NCBI GenBank assembly: GCA_914767715.1
Contig: OU612068.1
Location: 12,212,001-12,276,000, forward strand
DNA length: 64,000 bases
Source: Membranipora membranacea
Lineage: Eukaryota > Bryozoa > Gymnolaemata > Cheilostomatida > Membraniporidae
Direction: 5' to 3'
Made by a program: the position numbers and the translations under genes. The notes beneath the pieces were generated by a model. The model made no database searches. It had not been told where the DNA came from and was given only the letters and a program-made list of their open reading frames with translations. Shown piece after piece: positions 41,876 to 52,856 of the stretch. Position 1 is the first letter of the stretch; every line of letters begins with the position of its first letter.

Positions 41876-44800
41876 CTATTGAGGTGACAAGTCAACATAG
41901 TTTGCATGTGAAGGAATGGGGAAATAAATAGAGGTGTTGGACCAATCTTTCTCAGTCTTGGGAAGAACTTTGACATTAGATTGACCTTGAATGTCTCCCA
42001 TTTCATTACATTCAAACGAGACAATAATAACACATTCACCAGCTCTCTTAGCAGTTATCTCCACCTCAGCGTCACCATTGCCCATCGATGGCACATCTCT
42101 GTAACAAGTAATTAAGGGATTGCGAAACATACCAACTTTGCAAAAATCTTAAATATTATCTCAGGTATTTGTAGATTCTTTGCGCAAAGTAAGTGTTGCA
42201 AAGCATGAGCGTATACTCTTATAGATGTTGAGTCACAAAAAATCTGTTGCATATCAATATCTAATTGCAAATGACACATAGCAGCAATAATTGTGTATAC
42301 TTTTTCAGGCGGAATTTGCAAGGGCAGGATCCAAGAGCAAAATGCAAGGAGGTGGTTTCATTCTCACACCAATATTCTACTTACATAGTCATTTCTTGGT
42401 TTGTTAATGTTGAGCAATCCATGGTATAAGTTAGTGGGCATAAATGGTTAGTCAGTGAACCAACAAGCTGTTATGTGAATTCAAAAGTGATGTTTGAAGG
42501 CTATCATGAGCATTCAAAATGACCCTGTAAACGCCCATGCTGCGAGTTTTGCAATGTCGCAATATTTTTAAGCTGTAAAGTGGCTTACCTGATGTGTACG
42601 CTATATTAGGAAATATACAGTATATTATGTAGCTAGAATGCATTAGACCAAGATGATATCAATAAGAGAATGTTCAAAAGATTTTGAAATCAAAACAGTG
42701 GCTTCTCAAACATCCCTAAATAGCAAAACAGACAATCATTCCAAAGTCTGCTCTGGCAGGATAGTGATCAACCGCCATAACATGAATATAAATTAGAAAT
42801 GAGTAGGGTAGGGTCCACTTATTTAGACATTTCATCAGTATTCCCAGTTTATCAGTAAAGGGGGACCAACTCCAAATGCAGACAAGATCCAATTATTTTT
42901 CCTGACATCACTAAATCAGAGCCGAATTTACTACAAGACATAGACATAAAGTAATTTGACTTACTTTGCGTTCTTGTCAGTTGGCTTCAGATTACCGGCA
43001 GCTTCAAAGCTGAATTCACAATCAGTCAGTTTCTTCTTCAGAGGATTTGTCAAAGATACTTTCACCTTGAACTTTTCGCCGATTGATACCTCAGGCTTAC
43101 TCTGTAATAAACACATAATATCATCTTATCGAGACTAGAGCATAAACACTAAAACATAAAAAAGTAACAACGGTACCACTTACATACTTAAAATTTGAAA
43201 TAAACATGACAATTCATTTACATATAATATATGTAAATGAATTTTCATGCATATAGAGTGTCCGAAACTTCGAAAATCTTTGACAAAATTCAAATATGGA
43301 AAACTTTAGTTTATGGACATTTCAAAGGTTTTTACTTACTGATGTAACTTCTGGTATCAACGTACGCAGCCTGAAATCATCTTGTGATGCAAACAACTGT
43401 TTAGTCTCTTTCACATTGGCTAAGTAGTTGATCTTCATACAGTAGTTGTAGTCGACCATATCACCGAGATATTCGTCAGCACTTACGCTCATCACCATTG
43501 TTTCAGCTTAAAACCACACACAAACACACACTGATAAGGTAACTCCATTGAACATCATAACTGGAGTAGCATAATTATCTTTCTTTTGCCAAACTATTGG
43601 CTTGCAAAAGCAGCCAGTAACTAGTAGCATTCTAGAAATTCCCAATTCACCATAGGCATTTTATACCTGTTTTCCAGGTTAAAAACAAGGCAATTTCTAG
43701 TCTTAATGCTCAGACAGCTCAAATGCGAGTTAGTGGCATTACATTATCAACCACTCATTTCTGCGGTTTCATTAGAAATCATAACTACGATAATCAAGCA
43801 GTTTGTGGGTTAAAGATATGGAATAGAAAATTTGTATGGGGAGAAAATTTCTACAACATTGACATACATGTTTTCTTAGACGATGGAAATGAGTGATTGA
43901 TAATGTAATGCCACTAACTCGGAGCCTGGAGCCGTTTGAGCACTAAGACTAGGCACTTTTATAAGCTATGTTATTCATGCTAGTAGGGCAGCTAATCAGG
44001 CGGACAACTTACTATCGTTACGTGGGAGTACCGTGCTGTGGAGTTCTCGTTTGAGCTGTTTCCGCGTTACTCCAGTGTAGTACACAGAGGACAGTGTGAT
44101 TGTCATACTAACAGTTCTCTCATCTGATGAGGTATTCTCTAACTCAATAGGTATCTCAAAGTCACTACCCACAAATATACCATCTATATCCTTTACGGAG
44201 ATCTTCACATCCTAGTTGAGTAACATTCTTTATTAATTAACAGTGACCAGTGACCAGTGACCAGTGACCAGTGACCAGTGACCAGTGACCAGTGACCAGT
44301 GACCAGTGACCGGTGACTGGTGACCAGTGACCGGTGACCAGTGACCGTGACCAGTGATCGTGACTAGTGACCGGAGACCATTGACAAGTGACCAGTGACA
44401 AGTGATCAGTTACCAGTGATCGGTGACTGGAGACCAGTGACCAGTGACGGGTGACCGGTGACTGGTGACCGGTGATCAATGACTAGGACATGACAGTGAC
44501 CAGTAACCACCAAAGTGATCTTTTCATCCTTGATTGATCTAGTAAACATCTCCCATCCCTGGATTTGAGCAAGAGTCAGCTGTACCACAACGGGGCCAAA
44601 AGGGATCTGCCATTGTTTTAACTTTGTTACAATTATGTTTTCAAGTCTGCGGGTAAACATATGGGTCAGACTTGGAATATTAGACGGATTGGGGAGGAAC
44701 AAGAGAACAGTAGATTATTTGCATATTGTTTGCCACACCTTGATCAACAAATGGTTGCTTTCATTGTACAAGAGTAGGTGCTTACCTGTATTTCATCTCC

Positions 44801-47800
44801 ATCAGTGTAGATGGTTGGTTTGGTTGACATTTGAGCAGCTCTCCATACTGCTGATCTCTCAGATTGTGAACCTTCTGCGTATTTGTAATCCGTAGTAAGG
44901 TCATCTCTGTCAGTGTCATCTACTCCCCTACTCAGATCTCTGCTCTTACCAACTGCTTTGGTGCTGATTTTCTTGCCAACACTGATCAAAATTGTATGGT
45001 ATTATATAATTAAGGAGCAAAAGGTAATGTTATGATACTTGTACAAGTTTCCAGTATCAATTCAATCAATACTTGCTGAAGTTGCGTGATCATTTATTAA
45101 ACAGCCATGTGAAAGCCAATGGTAAAGCAAGTGAAAAAAAACATATATATTTTACATACACATCTCTCTTCAGTATCTTTTTAACGCTTCCATCTTTCTG
45201 GTTACACCAATGCGCCTTATCTGCGTTGACCTCGGCAAAGATGAACGGCGAGTCATACGATACGCCAACATCGCCGTTCTTTATGGCCATCACTGAAGCT
45301 GGTCCAGCACAATACACACCTGACACGTAAAAACTATAGTTTCACTGGATATCTCTGTTTTGTTGTGATTTTTCCTTTATTTCATATTCGATCAATACCA
45401 CAACACTATGTTCTTTAATATAACGAGTATCAGGCTGCAAATTTATTTATCCATAGACTGAATGAAAATAATATTATGGATGTCTATGGATTTATTTTAC
45501 CTTCACTTGTTTCCTGTGGAGTTGCGTCGATTACCTGCCAGCCACCATATCCAGCCTTTAAATCTGGTCTGGCCATCCAAGCCTCATTCCATACATGGAA
45601 ATTCCACACAGAATCAGTGTCGAGATCTGAAGGTTATGAAATCGAGTTGATCATGGTAGTTACGTTTAGGTTATCATGCTTAGATAATTTTTTACACACA
45701 TATATAGATGCGTTGCTTTACATATTTCAATTCAGAGACTGATATCACTAAAATGACACAAGTCCAACATTAAGATATTTCATCAAGATTTATTTATTTT
45801 GTTTACATTGTGGGGTCATTCCCATCCTGATGAGGGAAAGGTACCCATCACAAACTTAGCTATCAATCACTGTATTTCCACGGTTAGGCCTGTGCTACTT
45901 TGAAGGGGATTAGCACCATGGGAATACCTCCCAGTTCGCCGCTGGGATGGTCACATTACATTGAGTTGGCGCGCCTGAGCGGTTATCATCAAAATCAAGT
46001 CCCGGTGACGGCAATGTTCCTCAGAAGATTCAGCTGCATATTTTGTAGGGCGGGCCAAAAGGGGAAAACTCAGCTCGATCTAGGCCGACCTCAAAGTTCA
46101 CATGGAAATATCGTTAATATGTCCTGCGATAAGTGTGGTGTGACTTACCTGGGATTGGGTTATTCTCTTCATCCCAATGTACATCAATAGTAAGACTACC
46201 ATCTGTGTCATGAGCTGAGGAGTAATTGGTTACTGATCTGGCAGGAATTCCAAGTGATCGACAGATTGAAGTAAGCACTCCTGAGAACACCCAGCACTGG
46301 CCATAATTTACCTACCATAATACATAATACAGGGGCGTATATTCTAAAAAATTTCACTCACCGACTTTTCAGAGATCAGCATAATAATCGGGCGCAGCCC
46401 GATCCACACGCCGTAGGCGTCGCGGGGAGGGTGTGGGAGGGGCGCTTAAGCGCCCTCCCACCACGGAAATTTTTGCATATCGGTAGCAAAATAGTGCAAG
46501 CAGAGAGGTATTTCAATAGCTCACTGAGCTGTTGGGTACTTTCAGAAAACAATTCAATAGCAGTAGAAGATTACGGTAAAAATGCTCCAGTTATAAAGCA
46601 CCCATTTGAAAAAGAACTGTCCTTGATGGGATTCGAACCCACAACATTCTTTTTAACAGTGATTATAAGGCGGACGCTCTACACACTGAGCTATTCAGCG
46701 ACTCACGGAAATCCGTGGGCCGTGAGTGCTAATATACGCCACTGACATAATATGTAAGGAAAGTAGTATGTTATTTACAGGATATTGAATGCTTGCATTT
46801 ATAGCTGAAATTAAGAAAAAAAAATTCCTTTCTTACCTCAATGATTAACAAGATAAGTGGGGGTTCCCCTATAGGAGGCGGGCGATTTATACACCATTAG
46901 TATAGCTTGCTATAAAGGCGTGCTTTGGTACTTGGTAATGCATGAGCTGTGATAAGATAACTACAAAATATGAGGCTCAAAGACCAGGTTAAAAATTAGT
47001 AATAATATTAGAAAGTATAACACTATACTGCATTATTATACGTCTGAGCCTTGTCACATTTCTCCAAAGAAATAGAGTTCTTTAGGTGTAAAAAGCTCTG
47101 TATATATATTTTGTGTTGTCTAAAATGTAATCATATGTCTTAGTCACTGAGCTCTATCCATTTTGATAGTACAATTCTGTGATCTTAGCATTATAATAAT
47201 AAAACATTATCATATAGGTAATGGTAAGACCTCTTAGTGTGACCTAGCAAAATACAGAATTTTAACGCACTGTTGTCAAAACTCACAGGCTGTTTGGTTT
47301 CCATATATTTTTTGAGGATAGCAACACTTCCGGCCCACTTAGTCGGTGATACACCACCTGAATAATCACCGCTCCAGTTTCCTGTTAGTACTCCGTTATC
47401 ATCACAGCTATTGACCTGTAAAAATCAGAATTCACATCAATCCCTCACTAGCTGAATGAATTAAGGGTCAGGATAAATATATTTTATAAATAAATACAAT
47501 GACTTGTAGCGGATACCCAAAGTCTTGCATTGTGATGATGCGTTCAAGAGTTGTGTACTCTTGATACAAACAAGAATTTTAACAATACACCTGTAACTGC
47601 AACCATGAAGCAAGAAGTTAGATACAAACGGCCCTCTACCGGAGAGCTGTAGGACAAGTGGATAAGGAATACGGACAAGAAACTAAAATTATCCCTGACT
47701 GGAAGCAGGCTTAGTTGACCTTATTGCGACAGTACTAAGGTCAACAAAACTATAGCTAGCTAGGATTACCTCTAGAATGTTCCAGACTCTTGTATCACCA

Positions 47801-50800
47801 TGTTAACTTACCAGAGCTGTCAGTTTCCTGGTGATCACTATGGGATTGCCTCTTAAAGTCATCGTTATATGTGTGAGCTCGTTTAGCAAATAGAGAGCTC
47901 CCTCCATGACACAACTTTCAAACTGACCAAAGTTCCATGGCTTTCCATAAATCTATCCATTGAAAGATAAGAGCAAGGTAGCAAGTGAGGATCCTTGGTC
48001 ATCCATTAGTGTGTTTGTTAATGGATTGAAACGAATCTCTTACTTGTACATCAGTTTGAGTCCTAAACAAGTGAGTAAGTGATGTTTGACAGCCGTCGCT
48101 ATCACCTCCTAACTTATGTGACTACAGAATATCAATCAATCATAAGCGAGAGTTGCCCCACCTGTTTATAGTTGCCAGTGTAGACCTTTCCACTGTCATT
48201 GAGTACATACTCCTCCCTCCACTCAGCGTTCTCCATGTATACAGGGTCCTCTGTCAAACAAAACAAGTCAGTTCATAAAACTCACTACAGCTCCCTTCTT
48301 ATCTATAAACCAATGGCAATGAGCAATGGAATAGCCTTGTTCAACAAGTTCCTTTTAGGTGTTTGGACGGGGTCAGGGTGCGATCTCACAGTTGGGCTGG
48401 TGGGGCGTCTCTGGTTGTTTGATGAATACGTCGGGCATGTTTTGTCTGGACTCTTTATGATGTTTGTGTGGCGTTTTTGTAATTAGATGGAAGGTTGGTC
48501 GCCACTCTAGTCACTGACTATCTGGCTGACCCTTGCTTTTATTTACTTTCTTTTGAACATTTATAACACTTGATTAACTTCTTTCTAATTCTTTACAGCA
48601 TCACAGATCTTTAGATTTGTGGCGATTTCTTATTAACTTTAGATGGACACCTACCTTCACACCAGGCATTGAATAATATATAAGAGTGTACTTTAACAGT
48701 ATCTTCCATAAGTGATGTCGCTCCACCACCATCAATAGCAGTTCTTACTGTATCAAAAGCCAGATCCCATTTACCTACAGCGCATCTAACGTAACTGGTG
48801 ATACCCAACTCTACCTGCAACAACAATCGATATAAGTTCTGTCATGTCTAAACCAGGTAAAGAACAATTGACTGCCGACAGTCTACTCCAGTATAAAAAC
48901 CATGTAAAGAAATAAAAATGAAACAAAGACTCAGAATGTAAAATAGTTTAATCATTGAGGGAATTGGGATCAGACCAAAAACATTATCATAATGAACAAC
49001 ATCTCAGTTACTTGTAATTGTAATTACTTGTACATATCAGCTTGAGTTTAGTTCCGCAAGTTTTGCGATGACTTAATGTTAGCTAGCACCAATTTTAGCT
49101 ATCCAAGGTGAGAAATGTAATAAGGTAAGTAAATTTCAGCCATAAATTATGCTATGTCAAGGACATACAAAATGGCGAACTACTCCTCCTGTGAATACTT
49201 TACTTCTCTAAGGTGCATTGGTATTATATTTACCCATAGACCTACCAATAATACTACTAATAATAATACTAATAATCTATTATTAGTAGGTCTATGTATT
49301 TACCTCATTCCCATCTTGTGCGAGCACCTTGACAGTCCATTCAGTCATGTCATTTTTATTGTCGTCTGCTATCAACACATTATGAGTTCCCTTGCTTGGT
49401 AATGGTAATACACCTTTAATAAAGTACAATTTACCAATAGTCTGAGTTCGCATATTCACTATTGTGTAATAAAATGCGGGGAAAAATTAATATTGAGTAA
49501 GCAAGATAAAGATGAAAATCGAAGACGGGTTTTGAGGTTTCTGCGTTCTGTGTCATTAGACAGACTTTTGGTGACATTATGTACAAAGGAGTCTAGCATC
49601 TCAGCCTGGCAATTGGCTTGCTGAAAATTAAATCTGCTAAAAAATTACTCCATGTGTTCAATCAGGGAGGGTCCAATGCTACATATATATGGAATCAGGG
49701 AGGAATGGAAGAAGGTGCTCCAGCTGGTGTTTTTTTCCTTAGTTGTTTCCTCCTTACCTATAGTTGCTATGACCCTCACAGCTTCATTTGTTTTGCATTC
49801 CTGGTCTAGGCACACTTTGACCTTGAACTCTTGACCTCTGCGCACAACTAACTGAGCAGGACAGGTCTTCTGTGTCAGGTCATCAGTGTAGCCTTCTTGG
49901 CAAATCTCATATCTGGTGTGAAAATTATGCGTATCATGAGAGTTTGGGATTGTCTACTTGGGCAGCAAAAATCAAAATCAAATCAAAAAGCAAACACAGT
50001 CCGTCCCAAATTTTCGACCTGTTTATAATGTTAATTTGTGATGCAGTTCAGTCCACGCTCTTGAGCAAAGAAGTTCGAAGAAGAACTTTTCAGCCAGGAT
50101 TTGGAAAAAAATCCATTTAAACATCTGAACCAGTTCAGAAAAGAATAACCATCCATAAATTTATGCCTCTCCGTCAAAATTACTTGCCTGCCTTCCTGCC
50201 AAGCACCAATTGTTGGTCAGACTGTGTCTAAAACCAGTCTGCGCCGGTCTGTTCGAGGAGCTCAACAGATCATACATGATTGTGACTTATGTAATAGCAA
50301 TATGCAGACATGTACTCACTTATCAGTATGATGGTTTTTAGCGTTTTCTGGTACGAGCAGGTCCACTTTGAGTATTTTAGCAGACTTCAGTTTCATTTCC
50401 TCAGGTTCTATAGTCTCTGGCTTGCTCCCTAGACAAAAATCATGAATTCACAAATACATAATCTGCATCAAAATAATTCATTGATTTATAATCAAGAACT
50501 TTAATTACCTCGAAACAGATTTGTTTTATATTAAATTGGAAAGTTTTTCATTTCTCAGATAGAAAGACTATCATTTGTGTTGTGACTTTTAGGCGAAAGA
50601 TAATGAGAGGTGATAATCATGTGAGAACGGTTGACAGATTTATTTCTAGCCATGGGAGGAGTGTTGAAAGGTAGACCAATTTTGTTTTGTTTGTCCAAGT
50701 AATTTGATGGGCAAATAAAATTTATATATATTCAGAATGCTGCTGATGATACTATGTTTACCTGATTGCTGAAAAACGCTAGTCAGGCATTCCACATTGC

Positions 50801-51364
50801 CTTATTATTAGAACAAGTTTGATCCAATTGCCTGCATTCCTGTTGCTCCCTTCCACTGTTCACTCCTCAGGCGGCGTGACCAGTGGAAGGGAGCAACAGG
50901 AATGCAGGCAATTGGACCAAACCTGGTCTACCTTATTATAGGTAATTAGTTTTTACCAATAGTACATTTAAACATGAAACTTGTATGCATTATAGAGATT
51001 TCTAAACCAATTCATTTCATTTAGTTATGCGTAATATCTATCAATCAATCACATACAGTAAAGATTGTCTCCAAACTAATTATTATTTCTGTGCATATAT
51101 ATTTTGTTTTTTTTGTCTATGAGGCCAAAAAGTTGTTATTTTCATTTGTGTAAAACCTACTTATATATGAAAACCTCATTAAAAACGCATGATATATATT
51201 ATATTATACTACTCACCCTTATGGTCGAATGATGTTTTTATGATGAAAGGAGTATTCCTTCTTCCTGGTGACTTCAAACCAAGATTACCACCGGCTCGTT
51301 CGGGAGTAAACAAATCATTCAGCCAAGATAAAAAGGCAAGCACCACAGATCTTATCCCCATCAT
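41876..51364 (-). CDS. Transglutaminase, tandem copy 1, complete
   Basis: Calcium-dependent protein-glutamine gamma-glutamyltransferase, which cross-links glutamine to lysine side chains. Sixteen exons: 51364-51217, 50428-50320, 49912-49758, 49413-49304, 48814-48655, 48250-48162, 47952-47812, 47415-47287, 46311-46149, 45626-45501, 45319-45160, 44981-44786, 44211-44013, 43506-43340, 43101-42965, 42098-41876. Phases agree, giving 803 residues. Domains in order: N-terminal beta-sandwich, catalytic core with [11 protein letters not shown] (Cys about 353), WNFHVWNE (His about 412) and [11 protein letters not shown] (Asp about 435), then two C-terminal beta-barrels. The start [15 protein letters not shown] follows an in-frame stop and is mildly hydrophobic, but too short to call a signal peptide. 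The C-terminus runs 27 residues beyond copy 2. A mobile element lies 18 bp upstream of the catalytic exon. The orthologous vertebrate TGM class cannot be told. Confidence 0.96.
43201..43245. repeat. AT-rich palindrome in a transglutaminase 1 intron
   Basis: ATTCATTTACATATAATATA is followed by its near complement (TATATGTAAATGAAT). Confidence 0.6.
43340..43506 (-). CDS. Transglutaminase 1 exon 14 (C-terminal barrel)
   Basis: Encodes [20 protein letters not shown] and [17 protein letters not shown], the start of the last part of the C-terminal barrels. It has the same 167-nt length as its copy-2 counterpart at 54327-54493. Confidence 0.9.
43562..44000. repeat. Second copy of the 39744 repeat, split by a MITE
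   Basis: The left part (CTTTCTTTTGCCAAACTATT, AACTAGTAGCATTCTAGAAA) and right part (TTATTCATGCTAGTAGGGC) match the copy at 39744-39928. The foldback element 43698-43951 interrupts them. Confidence 0.7.
43698..43951. mobile_element. 254-bp foldback MITE nested in a dispersed repeat
   Basis: Starts TAGTCTTAATGCTCAGACAG and ends with the complement (CCGTTTGAGCACTAAGACTA); the inverted arms run about 60 bp, through GAGTTAGTGGCATTACATTA. Flanks GGCAATTTC and GGCACTTTT match at 7 of 9 bases, as an aged 9-bp target duplication. The ends resemble the element at 4435-4559. Confidence 0.8.
44241..44508. repeat. CAGTGAC minisatellite (7-bp unit)
   Basis: The left part is pure (CAGTGAC)n. To the right it degrades into CGGTGAC, CAGTGAT and TGGTGAC variants. 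It lies in transglutaminase 1 intron 12, only about 30 bp from the exon at 44013-44211. Confidence 0.95.
45457..45490. repeat. ATCCATAGAC hairpin
   Basis: ATCCATAGACTGAATGAAAA is followed by the partial complement TTATGGATGTCTATGGAT. It belongs with the other CATAGAC-ended hairpins and lies beside transglutaminase 1 exon 10. Confidence 0.5.
46330..46744. mobile_element. 415-bp hAT-like non-autonomous element with 8-bp target duplication
   Basis: The ends CAGGGGCGTATATTCTA and TGCTAATATACGCCACTG are inverted. An exact 8-bp direct repeat ACATAATA flanks it (46322-46329 and 46745-46752). The 8-bp duplication and CAG-GGCG ends are hallmarks of the hAT superfamily. The interior holds a GC-rich stretch (46389-46462, with GGGCGCTTAAGCGCCC) and a tRNA-like unit, but no transposase. 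It lies immediately upstream of transglutaminase 1 exon 9. Confidence 0.88.
46622..46704 (-). ncRNA. tRNA-like unit inside the hAT-like element
   Basis: On the minus strand: GCTGAATAGCTCAGTGTGTA (A-box), then GTGGGTTCGAATCCCATC (B-box). The D-arm and T-arm look right, but the anticodon stem does not close, so it is a tRNA relic or SINE head rather than a working tRNA. Confidence 0.55.
49238..49297. repeat. CATAGACCTA hairpin beside an exon
   Basis: CATAGACCTACCAATAATAC runs through AT-rich trinucleotides to TATTAGTAGGTCTATG. It ends 7 bp from the donor of transglutaminase 1 exon 4 (exon end 49304). Confidence 0.7.
50809..50930. mobile_element. 122-bp MITE with exact 9-bp target duplication
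   Basis: Arms of about 50 bp start TAGAACAAGTTTGATCCAAT and end ATTGGACCAAACCTGGTCTA, and include GCATTCCTGTTGCTCCCTTC and its complement. An exact CCTTATTAT flanks both sides (50800-50808 and 50931-50939). The 9-bp duplication suggests a Mutator-like origin (inferred). Worn relatives lie at 22454-22582 and 34821-34919, and arm fragments at about 42855 and 53885. Confidence 0.9.
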
Positions 51365-52856
51365 GGAGTATAGAGCACTTCAGCAATAATATCAAGTAGA
51401 TATGTGCAAAAACCTTTGCAATTTATTTTCTTTCTTGTTTCATTGGTTTCTTGTCTTTTGAGTGAGCGTCGGGTCGTGTGGTGTAGGCAAGCGTAAGAAA
51501 CGTATTTCTTAGGCAAGCTAGTAGTCTGTGCAACTTGGTAGATTTTGGTGAGTCATATATGAATGCCTTGTCAAGGTTAGCTATAGTCCTGGAGGATCAG
51601 TTTTGAGATGCAGGTCACCAATATTAGGCAGATACGATATTACTGAAGATAGTAGAATGTTCTGCACCAGCAAAGAGTCAAACATATCGTTCAACCCTGT
51701 TTTTGAGATCAACAATCATTGCAACACAGTAACAACACACTTGAAAAACAAATGAAGAATCTGTCATCATAGAACGAAATTTCTGTCATTAGAAGAGAAA
51801 ACCTAGTTATGATTGATTGAGTGATAACAAGTTGTGTACAAAAACCAAAGAAAAATTGAATCTAGCCCTTCCTGAAAAGAAAATGGCAAGCATCAGTGAG
51901 GATCTAGAGAGATCGATGGAAGCATTGAAAACCCTATCTGATGAATTCTTGTCCACAACAGGTTCTTTCACTCTGATGCAGTCAAGAGAGAAACAAAGCC
52001 CTCAGAAATAGACCTTATTCAAAATCAAAATTTGTCAGTCAGTCTAGCAGGGTTTCAATATATTCAAATGGCATCATACTGGGAAGGATGTCTAAAGCTT
52101 AGGACATAATTGAGGATTAAATCGGAGTTGTCCTCAGATCGGATCAACTGATGCTGTTTTCGTAAACAAATGTCAGTTGGATGCAGCCCAGCCAAATAAA
52201 TGTAGATACATCGTACCAGCATCAGCGGATAAAAAAGATGTTGTTAAAAATTGGAGAGACAACTAGAAGAGGAGAGGATATTTTTGCTACGTAGTAACAT
52301 GTGGGACCATGTACTGGAATCTAAAAGTATAAACATAAAAATATTTTATTGAATTGAATAAAGTTTGAAAGACTTAAAAAGGTAAAAAAAACTGCGTTGA
52401 TAAAAACGACAAAAGTAGCATATCAAATTAACTCAGAGGGGACTTGTTGATTTCATTAACCACTTCTAAACACGTATTCAAACGAACAGTTTCAAACTAC
52501 TTTATCAAGCAATAAGTAAAAAAATATGGGCAAACAAAATCTGTCAGACATACATCTTATAAGGCTGGTTCAAATTTCCTTTAGTGTACACAGCTCATTT
52601 CATCACAAGCTCCGAGGAAAATCAACACTTATGAGCAACGAAATACTATTTCTATAAGCTAGTGTTTAATACTGCGACTTAAATGAGCGAAAAACTTTCT
52701 CTAAATACATCATGAGTGATTCCAAAAAAATAATAGAAAATAAATAAGCAAGAGTATTTATGAAGGTTATTTTCCAGTTTTTAACCAATTAAATATAACT
52801 TGTCAGAAGCGTCACATCTATCACCTTCTTTACAGTTATAAAATCATCTCTCTTCC
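51365..52856. other. Space between the two transglutaminase genes, with an unassigned plus-strand open frame
   Basis: Holds the promoter of copy 1 and the 3' UTR of copy 2 (both minus). On the plus strand two pieces in the same frame look coding-like. One begins at the ATG at 51883 (MASISEDLERSMEALKTLSD) and stops at 52011. The other, about 52130-52266 (DAVFVNKCQLDAAQPNKCRY...), ends in a stop. Several stops separate them and no good intron joins them in frame. They may be a decayed gene or chance. Confidence 0.35.

Noticed and set aside
44237-44479. Open frame of Ser/Leu/Val/Thr/Trp repeats
   Set aside because: It is only translated CAGTGAC minisatellite within an intron.
45770-46190. Possible gene piece in a transglutaminase 1 intron (plus strand, 96 codons)
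   Set aside because: No splice signals, no recognisable family, and it lies within an intron of a well-supported gene.
51189-51389. Plus-strand open frame of 66 codons
   Set aside because: It is the complement of transglutaminase 1 exon 1, whose minus reading matches copy 2 (SVVLAFLS / SAVLAFLS) and splices correctly.
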